NCBI GenBank assembly: GCA_015055805.1
Contig: SVHN01000001.1
Location: 124,001-188,000 of the forward strand
Source: Clostridiales bacterium
Lineage (GTDB): Bacteria > Bacillota > Clostridia > Christensenellales > Borkfalkiaceae
Direction: 5' to 3'
DNA length: 64,000 bases
Notes under the pieces: generated by a model
Databases searched by the model: none
Told to the model about the DNA's origin: nothing
Seen by the model: only the letters and a program-made list of their open reading frames with translations
Shown: piece by piece, positions 1-7,976 of the stretch
How the letters are laid out: every line of letters begins with the position of its first letter
How positions within the stretch are numbered: the first letter of the stretch is position 1
Translations under genes and position numbers: made by a program

Positions 1-284
1 TAGAAGAGGCAATGCCTAAGCTCGACGTGCTTTATATGACTAGGGTTCAGAAAGAAAGGTTCTTTAACGAAGACGATTACGTAAGACTTAAAGACAGTTA
101 TATTTTAACGTTAGATAAACTAAGCAACGCTAAAGAAGACATGTGCATACTTCACCCGCTACCTAGGGTAAACGAGATTGCCGTTGACGTGGATAACGAC
201 AAGCGCGCTTGCTACTTTAAGCAGGTTGCAAACGGCAGACTTATGAGAATGGCGTTAATCTTAAAACTTCTAGGGATAAAATAG
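1..284 (+). CDS. pyrB: Aspartate carbamoyltransferase catalytic subunit, C-terminal part
   Basis: The gene enters from outside the window, so only about 94 C-terminal residues are seen. The frame is open from the first base, so the ATG at 12 is internal. ATCase joins carbamoyl phosphate to aspartate in the second step of pyrimidine synthesis, in the cytosol. The visible part has the conserved [10 protein letters not shown] stretch and the HPLPRVNEI motif, whose His-Pro-Leu-Pro belongs to the active site in this family. The protein ends normally. pyrI follows after 11 bases, so this is a class B type catalytic/regulatory pair. Confidence 0.95.
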   Translation, partial: EEAMPKLDVLYMTRVQKERFFNEDDYVRLKDSYILTLDKLSNAKEDMCILHPLPRVNEIAVDVDNDKRACYFKQVANGRLMRMALILKLLGIK

Positions 285-295
285 GGGGAATAATC

Positions 296-709
296 ATGCA
301 GATCAATCCTATAAAAAACGGAATAGTAATCGACCACATTGAGGCTGGAAAGGGTATGGAGATTTATAATTTCCTTAACCTTGGCGACCTTGATTGTACC
401 GTAGCTTTAATAAAGAACGTGCCTAGCAAAAAGACGGGCAAGAAAGATATAATAAAAATTGATGCGGACATAAAACTAGACTTTGACGTACTCGGCTATA
501 TCGCGCCCGAAGTAACCGTAAACCTTATTACCGACGGGGCAATAAAAGAGAAATTTAATCTTCAACTTCCCGAAACCATAAAGAACGTCGTCAAGTGCAA
601 AAACCCCCGTTGTATCACGAGTGTCGAGCAAGGTATCGACCACGTCTTTAAACTTGTAGACAGGGAGAATAGGGTATATCGTTGTATATACTGCGAACAC
701 AGTTTTTAA
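296..709 (+). CDS. pyrI: Aspartate carbamoyltransferase regulatory subunit
   Basis: This 137-residue protein is the allosteric subunit of ATCase. It binds nucleotides through its N-terminal domain and contacts the catalytic trimer through a C-terminal zinc domain. The four zinc cysteines are visible in a C-x4-C ... C-x2-C arrangement (CKNPRC near residue 110, CIYC near 135). The length is a little under the roughly 150 residues of the E. coli protein. GGGGGA lies just before the ATG. It is coupled closely to pyrB and probably co-transcribed, so the pathway should be under nucleotide feedback control. Confidence 0.95.
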   Translation: MQINPIKNGIVIDHIEAGKGMEIYNFLNLGDLDCTVALIKNVPSKKTGKKDIIKIDADIKLDFDVLGYIAPEVTVNLITDGAIKEKFNLQLPETIKNVVKCKNPRCITSVEQGIDHVFKLVDRENRVYRCIYCEHSF

Positions 710-1000
710 TCCGCTATCTACTTCGCAATACTGTGTCAAGCATCAGTTTTACTTGATTGTGTACGAGAAGTACACGCACTGCGTAAAACTTTGCTTTCCT
801 TGTCTTGCTTGCATCTAGCGTCTTAAATTTTTTAAGCCGTTATCTGCGGCGTGTGGCGTCGTTTACTGAAAAGTGGATACGACCTCGAATAACCAACAAG
901 GTAAACTCAGTCCAAACCCTTTTGCGAGCCTTGCATTGCTTGTTTATAACGTCTTAAAAACTTTAAGTGTTAATAACGAAAGCTTTATTTAATTAAAATT
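710..1000. repeat. Non-coding spacer with degenerate dispersed repeat-like sequence
   Basis: No gene is seen in this stretch. It contains a hairpin at 759-775 (GTGTAC, 5-nt purine loop, GTACAC). It also holds words such as CGCAATACTG and CTTGTCTTGCTTG that recur in the other long spacers near 37.8-38.0 kb and 58.4-58.5 kb. CGTCTTAAA followed by TTTAAG occurs twice here (about 819 and 951). It is probably a decayed member of a dispersed intergenic family. No protein or RNA gene is recognised. Confidence 0.45.
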
Positions 1001-1023
1001 TACACCTTAATTAAAAAACAAAG

Positions 1024-1045
1024 AGCAACCTAAGCGGTTGCTTTT
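1024..1045 (+). terminator. Intrinsic terminator after pyrBI
   Basis: AGCAACC at 1024-1030 pairs with GGTTGCT at 1036-1042 across a 5-nt loop, followed by a short T run. It separates the pyr genes from the GH2 gene downstream. Confidence 0.7.
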
Positions 1046-1067
1046 AGTTTAGTGATAGGAGATTTAT

Positions 1068-2801
1068 ATGACGCTCAAAACTAATTATATAATAGGTGAT
1101 ATTCCACACGCTGAACACCCTAGTCCGCAGTTTATGCGTGATAGTTGGGTTAATCTTAACGGTTTATGGAATCTTTGTAAACTATCTAATAATGGTGAAA
1201 CGCTCTATTTTGGTAAAATTTTAGTGCCGTTTTCACCCGAATCGTTAAACAGTCAAGTGGAAAGCGGGTTCACTCTATCAGACACCGAAACTCTAGTTTA
1301 CGAAAGAGAGTTTGATATCAATAAAAACCTAGACCAAAAGGCGATTTTGCATTTTGGCGCGGTGGATAGCGAGTGTAAGGTTTATATAAACGGATTGCTC
1401 GTAGGTGGTCATATAGGCGGTTTTACGCCGTTTAAGTTTGATATAACAAACCAGGTTAAAGTCGGGGAAAATCACATAAGAGTAGAAGTTACCGACACCG
1501 CCCGTCTATACGGCGGCGCAAGGGGAAAACAGAGTGTAAGGCGCGGTGGAATATGGTATACGCCGCAGAGCGGGATTTATCAAACGGTATGGCTAGAAGT
1601 TATGCCGAGCGACAGCATTGAAGATTTCAAGATTACCCCTAGCGTAGATAACGGCGAAGTTGCCTTTGATTTTAAGAGCAAAACTGCGGTTACAATAAAA
1701 ATTTTCGACAGAGATAAAGAGATAATATCCCTTACGGGAAAGGACAGCCTTACCGCAAAATACGACTTTGAATTGTGGTCGCCTGAAAACCCTAAACTTT
1801 ACGATTTAATCGTAACCAACGAGTCGGGGGATAAGGTGAAATCGTATTTTGGTATGCGTTCGTTCGGTATCGTTACAGATAAAAAAGGCAAAAAAAGGTT
1901 AGCCTTAAACGGCAAACCCTATTATTTTAACGGACTGCTTGACCAAGGTTACTGGTCTGACGGATTGCTAACCTATCCAAGTGATAAAGCCGCTATCGAC
2001 GAACTGCAAACAATAAAGGATATGGGTTTTAATACGATTAGAAAACACATAAAGTTAGAGCCTTTGCGCTGGTATTACCATTGCGATAGAATAGGGCTTA
2101 TCGTATGGCAAGATTTTGTCAACGGCGGCGGTGATTACTCGTTTATAAAAGTTGCCCTTGCGCCCCAAATAGGCATAGCCAAGCACCGTGACGACGATTA
2201 TAAATTCTTTGCTAGAGAAGAGCAAAAGGGCAGAGAAGAATACCTTTCAATGACAAAGGAAATAATAGAAAATCTTTATAACTGCGTAAGTATCGGCGTT
2301 TACGTTCCCTTTAACGAGGGGTGGGGACAATTCGATTCAAAGAAAGTCACCGAATACGTTGAATCGCTCGATCCTACTAGAATAGTAGACAGCGTAAGCG
2401 GTTGGTACGACCAAGGCGAAGAGAATACGAGATTAAAGAGTATGCACATATATTTTACCCCCTTAAAAGTACCGAAAGATAACCGTCCAGTCGTGCTATC
2501 GGAGTTTGGCGGATATTCGTTAAAAGTAAAAGATCACGTTTACGATCCTAAAAAATCTTTCGGGTATAAACAGTATAAGACGCAAGAAAAGTTTATATCG
2601 GCAATAGAAAAACTTTTCTTAAAAAAGCTTAAACCGCTTATAGAAAAAGGGCTTAGCGGGTCGATATACACACAAGTATCTGACGTGGAAGAAGAAATAA
2701 ACGGACTGGTAACGTATGATAGAAAAGTGCAGAAAATACCTACCGAAAAGATGAAAGAGATAAACGACCAATTAAAGTCTGTTTGGAGTAAAATAGAATA
2801 A
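1068..2801 (+). CDS. Glycoside hydrolase family 2 enzyme
   Basis: This 577-residue protein hydrolyses a beta-linked glycan. The exact sugar (galactoside, glucuronide or mannoside) cannot be read from the sequence. The N-terminal jelly-roll sugar-binding domain begins with MRDSWVNLNGLWNL, and GGIWYTPQSGIYQTVWLE closes it. A short immunoglobulin-like domain follows, then a TIM barrel. The likely acid/base is the Glu of NEGWGQ near residue 418, and the likely nucleophile is the Glu of SEFGG near 478. There is no signal peptide, so it should act in the cytosol on imported oligosaccharides. It is closer in size to short GH2 enzymes than to LacZ. It is monocistronic, with terminators on both sides and AGGAGA before the ATG. 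Confidence 0.9.
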   Translation: MTLKTNYIIGDIPHAEHPSPQFMRDSWVNLNGLWNLCKLSNNGETLYFGKILVPFSPESLNSQVESGFTLSDTETLVYEREFDINKNLDQKAILHFGAVDSECKVYINGLLVGGHIGGFTPFKFDITNQVKVGENHIRVEVTDTARLYGGARGKQSVRRGGIWYTPQSGIYQTVWLEVMPSDSIEDFKITPSVDNGEVAFDFKSKTAVTIKIFDRDKEIISLTGKDSLTAKYDFELWSPENPKLYDLIVTNESGDKVKSYFGMRSFGIVTDKKGKKRLALNGKPYYFNGLLDQGYWSDGLLTYPSDKAAIDELQTIKDMGFNTIRKHIKLEPLRWYYHCDRIGLIVWQDFVNGGGDYSFIKVALAPQIGIAKHRDDDYKFFAREEQKGREEYLSMTKEIIENLYNCVSIGVYVPFNEGWGQFDSKKVTEYVESLDPTRIVDSVSGWYDQGEENTRLKSMHIYFTPLKVPKDNRPVVLSEFGGYSLKVKDHVYDPKKSFGYKQYKTQEKFISAIEKLFLKKLKPLIEKGLSGSIYTQVSDVEEEINGLVTYDRKVQKIPTEKMKEINDQLKSVWSKIE

Positions 2802-2806
2802 AAATA

Positions 2807-2842
2807 AAAACGTCCTTGCAAAATGTTTTGCAAGGACGTTTT
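2807..2842. terminator. Bidirectional terminator between convergent genes
   Basis: AAAACGTCCTTGCAAAA pairs perfectly with its reverse complement across a 2-nt TG loop, with A runs on one side and T runs on the other. It serves the GH2 gene on + and the permease gene on -. Confidence 0.92.
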
Positions 2843-2855
2843 ATCTTAGTTTAGA

Positions 2856-4388
2856 TTATAGAGTGTTAACCAAAGCAAATCTTAAGATAAAGAGAGCAGC
2901 GATAACTGTTACAACGATATCTTTCTTATTATATTTACCAGTAAACAATCTGATAAGAACGTATGCGATTGCGCCGACAGCGATACCGTTAGATATCGAG
3001 TAGGTGAGAGGCATAAGTATCAAGGTTAAGAAAGCAGGAACTGCGTTTGCAAGGTCGTCCATATCAATAGCCTTGAAGTTTTTAAGCATCAATACGCCAA
3101 CGTAGATAAGAGCGGGTGCGGTAGCAACGCCGGGGATAATACTTGCAAGCGGTGTAAGAACCAAGCAAGCAAGGAAGAGAATAGCGGTTACTAATGCGGT
3201 AAGACCAGTTCTACCACCTTCTGCAACGCCTGAAGCAGATTCAACGTAAGTAGTAACGGTAGAAGTACCGAGCATAGCACCTGCGCAGGTTGCGATAGAG
3301 TCGCAAAGCATGCATTGTTCAATCTTATCGGGGTCGCCGTTTTCGTCAAGCATACCAGCCTGAGCGGAAGCACCGTAAAGAGTACCGATGGTGTCGAACA
3401 TGTCTACCAAACAGAAAGTAATGATCAAAACGATAACTGAGAAAACAGTTCCGATAGTCGTTCCGTCAAACGCAGCCGACCAGCTTGCACCGTTGAACAT
3501 TGACAAACCAACTTCACCGAAAGCAGAGAAAGATTCGCCGATACTGTTGAACGAGAAACTGGGTGCGGTCCAAGTGAATAAGTAGAAAAGAATCGTGGAT
3601 ACCAATATACCTAAAACAACTGACATATTCTTGAGAATTTTAATTCCAAGCTTGTTGAATATAACGATAGAAATTAATCCTAAGAAAGCAGCGAGGAAGG
3701 GTGCAGCACCGCCAGCTAATTCGCCAAAACTGTTGTATATTTTCCATTTAGTAAGATCGCCGAGCTGAACGAACGTGTAGGGGTTATCGGTAACGATAAA
3801 CGCGCCTTTAAATCCAAGCAACGCAATAAATAAACCGATACCTGCGGGGATAGCCTTCTTCAAGCAATCGGGAAGAGATTTAGCAATATAAGATCTCAAA
3901 CCTGTAACCGAGAGAAGTAAGAAGATTAAACCGGATATAAGTATGATAACCAAACCTGCGCCATAGCTGGTGGTAAGGTTGTTAAACCCTGTAATTTCTC
4001 CGTTCTCGTTTGCAATAGCAGCAGGGAGAATAAAAGACGTAAAGAAGAACGAGTTTAATCCCATGCCTGATGCTTGCGCAAAAGGTTTCTTAGCAAGGAA
4101 GGCGTAAAGAAGCGTTCCTATAACGGCAGCGAGAATAGTGCCAACGTATACGGCTTGCCACAATTTAGCTACTTCGCCGCCGAGATAACTGTAAAAGCCG
4201 GTTATCTGGTTCGGGTTAACGATTAAGATGTAGCACATTGCAAAGAAAGTCGTGATGCCGGCAATGATTTCCGTTTTGACGCTGGTATCGGGTTTTAAGC
4301 CGACAGCTTTGCCAAACTTAGAGTCGCAAAGTTTGTTGGTCTTTACGGAAACTGCCTGTTCCTGAGTTTCTGGTACATTGTTTTCCAT
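2856..4388 (-). CDS. NCS2 family nucleobase permease (AzgA/GhxP/AdeP-like)
   Basis: This 510-residue integral membrane protein should import a purine base (adenine, guanine or hypoxanthine) with protons. It has about a dozen hydrophobic segments. The N-terminal GITTFFAMCYILIVNP stretch and the conserved QASGMGLNSFFF and DMFDTIGTLYG motifs mark the COG2252 branch rather than uracil/xanthine permeases. A longer open frame exists upstream, but AAAGGAG sits 7 nt before the ATG ending at 4388, and the extra 65 codons are low-complexity sequence upstream of the promoter, so I place the start here. It is a single-gene unit. The short leader leaves no room for a purine riboswitch. Confidence 0.92.
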   Translation of the reverse strand: MENNVPETQEQAVSVKTNKLCDSKFGKAVGLKPDTSVKTEIIAGITTFFAMCYILIVNPNQITGFYSYLGGEVAKLWQAVYVGTILAAVIGTLLYAFLAKKPFAQASGMGLNSFFFTSFILPAAIANENGEITGFNNLTTSYGAGLVIILISGLIFLLLSVTGLRSYIAKSLPDCLKKAIPAGIGLFIALLGFKGAFIVTDNPYTFVQLGDLTKWKIYNSFGELAGGAAPFLAAFLGLISIVIFNKLGIKILKNMSVVLGILVSTILFYLFTWTAPSFSFNSIGESFSAFGEVGLSMFNGASWSAAFDGTTIGTVFSVIVLIITFCLVDMFDTIGTLYGASAQAGMLDENGDPDKIEQCMLCDSIATCAGAMLGTSTVTTYVESASGVAEGGRTGLTALVTAILFLACLVLTPLASIIPGVATAPALIYVGVLMLKNFKAIDMDDLANAVPAFLTLILMPLTYSISNGIAVGAIAYVLIRLFTGKYNKKDIVVTVIAALFILRFALVNTL

Positions 4389-4421
4389 AACAGTACTCCT
4401 TTGTAAAATATTTATATTGAA

Positions 4422-4450
4422 AGTATAGCATACTAATATAAATTTTGCAA
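4422..4450 (-). promoter_or_regulatory. Promoter of the NCS2 permease
   Basis: On the minus strand there is TTGCAA (4445-4450), a 17-bp spacer and TATACT (4422-4427), about 33 bases before the chosen start codon. Confidence 0.8.
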
Positions 4451-4530
4451 TACATATGGGAAATTTTTTCAAGTTTTTTTCAATAAAAGAGGGAAGGGAT
4501 AGCAGATAAAACAGCAAAGCGAAGAAAAAC

Positions 4531-4566
4531 AACAAAATGTGCGAGATTACATTTTGAATCTCGCAC
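4531..4566 (-). terminator. Intrinsic terminator of the cysteine-rich peptide gene
   Basis: GTGCGAGATT (4539-4548) pairs with AATCTCGCAC (4557-4566) around an 8-nt loop. On the minus strand the stem is followed by a T-rich run. Confidence 0.85.
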
Positions 4567-4608
4567 ACTTTATGCTTAATCAATATTTATTTTTAGATAA
4601 GCCCGAAC

Positions 4609-4818
4609 TTATTTGCAACCGCAGCCGCCGTAGCCGCCGAGGAAGCCACCACCGCCGTTTTTGCACAAGCAGCAGATAATAAGAAGTGCCACAGGCAGAC
4701 AGTAACAACTGTTAAAAAGTCCGTTTAAGCAACCGCTCTTGCAAAGGCAAATGATTAAAAGTATAATCAAAATCCAAAGACAGCAGTTGTTGCTACCGAA
4801 TAAATCAAAACCGTTCAT
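4609..4818 (-). CDS. Small cysteine- and glycine-rich hydrophobic protein
   Basis: This is a 69-residue protein that I do not recognise. It has two similar halves: LLIICLCKSG in the first and LLIICCLCKNG in the second. Each half is a hydrophobic stretch ending in a Cys-Leu-Cys-Lys knot. The tail is glycine-rich and closes with GGCGCK. The two hydrophobic parts could form a membrane hairpin. Cysteines make up about one residue in six. GGAGG lies 9 nt before the ATG, and the gene has its own terminator, so it is very likely expressed. It could be a metal-binding or membrane/coat peptide, but no function can be assigned. Confidence 0.7.
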   Translation of the reverse strand: MNGFDLFGSNNCCLWILIILLIICLCKSGCLNGLFNSCYCLPVALLIICCLCKNGGGGFLGGYGGCGCK

Positions 4819-4941
4819 AAAGTTACCTCCAAAGTGTATAATAACCCTCCGCCTATGTAGAAAGTTTATTGTTCGGCGAAGTTTTCTACTATCAATATAA
4901 GCTAAACGCGCTAAAAATGTTACATTTTGCCTTTGATTTAA

Positions 4942-4970
4942 TTGCTATCGTTAAATTTTTGTGCTAAAAT
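4942..4970 (+). promoter_or_regulatory. Promoter of the ECF/coaX/hom unit
   Basis: TTGCTA (4942-4947), 17-bp spacer, TAAAAT (4965-4970). The leader to the start codon at 5077 is about 100 nt. It contains no riboswitch I can recognise. Confidence 0.7.
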
Positions 4971-5076
4971 AAATTAAGCCGACAGCGGTTACTTGAAAAA
5001 AAGGACTGACTGAATATACGGTAAAAACATTTTTTACAACGGATATCTAGAAAAAGGAATCCGATTGGAGGTCATT

Positions 5077-5724
5077 ATGAATAGTAGGTATTTTTCCTCT
5101 CACAGGATAACTGCGTTTTCAATCTTATTAGCGTTAGTTATCGTTTTGCAAGCACTTGGCGCAACCATTAATATCGGCGCGGTTCAGTTAAACTTTACCC
5201 TTGTACCGATAGTTCTCGGCGCAATTATGCTCGGCGCGGTTGCCGGTGCGGTGTTAGGATTTGCGTGCGGCGTGGTCGTGCTTATTCAGGTAATAATGGG
5301 TTTAGTCCCCTTTTATACCCTTATATGGACGGAAACTCCGCTGATTACAACTTTAACTTGCATAGTAAAGACTACTGCGGCAGGATACCTTGCGGGGCTA
5401 GCGTTCAAAATAGTTAAAAAGAAAAATATGCACGTTGCCGTGTTTGTTGCGGCTGCTATCGTTCCCATTGTGAACACGGGCTTATTTATAGTGGGCTGTT
5501 TAGGAATGTGGGACGCAATTGCAACTATGGCAGGCGGTAGTAACGTCTTCGGGTTTATACTCGTATCGCTCGTAACCTTTAATTTCTTTATCGAACTTTT
5601 AGTAAATATTTTGGTTTCACCTGCGCTTTATAGGGTGGTAAGAGTTTTGGGTAAAGACGCGTTTGATTACGAACAAACCGATATGGAAGACGAACAAACG
5701 GAAACTTTTGAGAGCGAGGAATAA
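5077..5724 (+). CDS. ECF transporter S component, probably for pantothenate
   Basis: This 215-residue membrane protein has about six hydrophobic helices. It is the substrate-binding subunit of an energy-coupling factor importer and needs the shared EcfA/EcfA'/EcfT module, which is not in this window. Typical S-component features are the early helix SILLALVIVLQ and a loop with TETPLITTL. A TTG at 5065 could start the frame, but GGAGG lies at 5067-5071, so the ATG at 5077 is the start. The next gene, 2 bases on, is coaX. This suggests pantothenate (PanT-like) transport, an inference from context only. The C-terminal tail is acidic. Confidence 0.85.
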   Translation: MNSRYFSSHRITAFSILLALVIVLQALGATINIGAVQLNFTLVPIVLGAIMLGAVAGAVLGFACGVVVLIQVIMGLVPFYTLIWTETPLITTLTCIVKTTAAGYLAGLAFKIVKKKNMHVAVFVAAAIVPIVNTGLFIVGCLGMWDAIATMAGGSNVFGFILVSLVTFNFFIELLVNILVSPALYRVVRVLGKDAFDYEQTDMEDEQTETFESEE

Positions 5725-5726
5725 AG

Positions 5727-6494
5727 ATGTTACTTGCTATCGACTTAGGTAATACTAACATAAAATACGGCGTATTCGACAATAATAAACTCGTCGCGTC
5801 CTTTCGCGTATCGTCAAGGATATCTAGGACAGCGGACGAATACGGCTCGGTACTTGTTGGGCTTTTATCCGATAGAGGCATAAAAAAGAGCGATATTGAC
5901 GGAATAATATTTTCGTCGGTAATCCCTGCGCTTAACTATACAATGTGCCACATGTGCGAGTTTTTCTTTGGCATATCACCGCTAATGATAGGACCGGGAA
6001 TAAAGACGGGGCTTAACATAAAGGCGGAAAATCCAAGAGAAGTTGGCGCGGATATCATAGTAAACAGCGTGTCCGCATATACTAAATACGGCGGACCTAT
6101 CGTAGTAATAGACTTTGGCACGGCTACAACTTTTGACGTGATAAGCGATAAGTGCGAGCTTTTAGGCGTAGTAATTGCGCCGGGAATAAAGACGTCGCTT
6201 GAAGGTTTAGCGACAAAGACGGCGCAACTTCCTATGGTCGAACTCGACGCGCCAAAGACGGTTATCGGCAAAAACACCAAGCATTGTATGCAGGCAGGAA
6301 TAATTTTCGGGTTTGCAGGGTTGGTGGAAAATATACTTAAAAAGATTAAAAAAGAGCTTAAAGTTGAAGATGTCAAGGTAGTGGCAACGGGCGGACTTGG
6401 CGAAATAATCGCAAAGGAAGTCAAAGCGATAAATACCGTGGACAGGACCTTGACCCTTGACGGGCTTAGAATGATTTACGAACTTAACAAGTAA
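5727..6494 (+). CDS. coaX: Type III pantothenate kinase
   Basis: This 255-residue cytosolic enzyme phosphorylates pantothenate, the first step of coenzyme A synthesis. The N-terminal phosphate-binding loop DLGNTNIKYGVF is visible. The ASKHA-fold second phosphate motif DFGTATTFD is near residue 130, and the conserved GADIIVN segment precedes it. The length is typical. GAGGA overlaps the end of the ECF gene, so the two are translationally close and form a pantothenate uptake and activation pair. Confidence 0.95.
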   Translation: MLLAIDLGNTNIKYGVFDNNKLVASFRVSSRISRTADEYGSVLVGLLSDRGIKKSDIDGIIFSSVIPALNYTMCHMCEFFFGISPLMIGPGIKTGLNIKAENPREVGADIIVNSVSAYTKYGGPIVVIDFGTATTFDVISDKCELLGVVIAPGIKTSLEGLATKTAQLPMVELDAPKTVIGKNTKHCMQAGIIFGFAGLVENILKKIKKELKVEDVKVVATGGLGEIIAKEVKAINTVDRTLTLDGLRMIYELNK

Positions 6495-6508
6495 TCGGAG
6501 GCATAGTT

Positions 6509-7789
6509 ATGAAAAAAGCAGGCGTTGCAATTTTGGGACTCGGTGTAGTAGGCGGTGGAACGTACCAAATCTTAACCGAGAAGAAAGAATATTTCAAGAA
6601 GACGCAGGGTGTAGACCTTACGGTTGAATGCGTACTCGAGAAAAATATCGAAAGAGCAAAGCAGTTGGGAATAGACGACGCAAGAATTGCAAAGTCTATC
6701 GAAGAAGTCGTTGCAAACCCTAACGTCGATATCGTAGTAGAAGTTATCGGCGGAACGGGCGTGGCAAAAACGTTCGTTACCACCGCGTTAAAGAGCGGCA
6801 AGACCGTCGTTACTTCAAACAAGGAATTGTTTGCTAAGCATTGGCCGGAGTTAGAGGCTGAGGCAAAGAAAATGAACGCAGGTTTGTTCTTTGAGGCAAG
6901 TTGTGTAGGTGGCGTACCCATTATCCGCACCTTGCAAGAAGGTATGCAGGCTAACAAGATTTTATCCATAAAAGGTATTATCAACGGAACGACCAACTAT
7001 ATTCTTACCAAAATGGCAAATGAAGGCTCGTCATACGAAGAGGCGTTAAAGGAGGCTCAGCGTCTAGGTTATGCGGAGTTTAATCCCACGGCAGACGTCG
7101 AGGGCTTTGACGCAACCTATAAACTCTCTATACTTTCAAGCCTTGCTTTCAACAAGAAAATTTGCATAGAAAACGTTTACCGCGAAGGTATAACGGGCAT
7201 TAATAAAGAAGATATCGCTTACGGAAAAGAAATGGGTTATACCTTAAAACTCTTGGGTATCGGTAAAGATACCGAAAACGGAGTAGAGGTAAGAGTACAC
7301 CCCACTTTCGTTAAGAACGACGATCCGCTTGCAAGCGTAAACGATTCGTTTAACGCCGTTCACCTCGTCGGTGACGCCGTAGGTGAGATTATGCTTTACG
7401 GTAGGGGCGCAGGCGCATTGCCAACGGGTAGCGCAATAGTATCCGACGTAATATTTGCAGCAAAGCACGACAGATTCTTCTACGCTTGCTTTGAAAACAA
7501 CGAAAAGGGCAATAAGGAAACCAAGTTTGTTGGCGACTTTACTTCTAAATATTATATAAGATTATCGGTAAAAGACACCGCAGGCGTACTGTCCAAGATA
7601 TCGGGCGTGTTTGCTAAAAACAACGTAAGTATTCTTGAAGTTAAGCAGGTTGCTGTTGAAGAAGGAAAGGCACAGATAATAATCGTAACCCATATGTGCA
7701 ACGAAAGTCTTGTTAAGAAAACGCTTGACAAACTTGAATCACTTCCCGAAGTCTTTGCCGTTCAAGGCACGATAAGAATGGAAGACTAA
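6509..7789 (+). CDS. hom: Homoserine dehydrogenase
   Basis: This 426-residue enzyme reduces aspartate semialdehyde to homoserine on the way to threonine and methionine. The N-terminal NAD(P)-binding Rossmann fold shows ILGLGVVGGGTYQ. The catalytic domain includes KGIINGTTNYILTKM and the GYAEFNPTADVEGFDATYK signature. The C-terminal 80 residues form an ACT domain (SVKDTAGVLSKISGVF) that in this family gives threonine feedback. GGAGG precedes the ATG. The gene lies 14 bases after coaX with no terminator between, so it is probably co-transcribed with the ECF/coaX pair. Confidence 0.95.
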   Translation: MKKAGVAILGLGVVGGGTYQILTEKKEYFKKTQGVDLTVECVLEKNIERAKQLGIDDARIAKSIEEVVANPNVDIVVEVIGGTGVAKTFVTTALKSGKTVVTSNKELFAKHWPELEAEAKKMNAGLFFEASCVGGVPIIRTLQEGMQANKILSIKGIINGTTNYILTKMANEGSSYEEALKEAQRLGYAEFNPTADVEGFDATYKLSILSSLAFNKKICIENVYREGITGINKEDIAYGKEMGYTLKLLGIGKDTENGVEVRVHPTFVKNDDPLASVNDSFNAVHLVGDAVGEIMLYGRGAGALPTGSAIVSDVIFAAKHDRFFYACFENNEKGNKETKFVGDFTSKYYIRLSVKDTAGVLSKISGVFAKNNVSILEVKQVAVEEGKAQIIIVTHMCNESLVKKTLDKLESLPEVFAVQGTIRMED

Positions 7790-7825
7790 TCAGTCTTTTT
7801 ATTGCATAACTACTAAAAATAAAGA

Positions 7826-7853
7826 AAAAGGGGCTTGTTCATAAGTCCCTTTT
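7826..7853 (+). terminator. Terminator after hom
   Basis: AAAAGGGGCTT (7826-7836) pairs with AAGTCCCTTTT with one G-U pair and a 6-nt loop. The closing arm itself supplies the short T stretch. Confidence 0.65.
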
Positions 7854-7904
7854 AAATTACTTTGATATATGCGCATATAAAATGTTCAATTGGAATTAAA
7901 ATAA

Positions 7905-7933
7905 TTGACAATTACGCCGATTAATGATAAAAT
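7905..7933 (+). promoter_or_regulatory. Promoter of citrate synthase
   Basis: TTGACA (7905-7910), 17-bp spacer, TAAAAT (7928-7933), about 43 bases before the start codon. Confidence 0.85.
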
Positions 7934-7976
7934 AGCAAAAATATAGAATACGATTAAAAATAAGGAGGGCAGACCA

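Noticed and set aside
4388-4583. 65-residue N-terminal extension of the NCS2 permease
   Set aside because: It would cover the promoter. AAAGGAG sits before the ATG at 4388.
4389-4608. Purine riboswitch before the NCS2 permease
   Set aside because: The promoter leaves a leader of only about 30 nt, too short for the aptamer.
5065-5076. TTG start of the ECF S component
   Set aside because: The codons would overlap its own Shine-Dalgarno sequence GGAGG.
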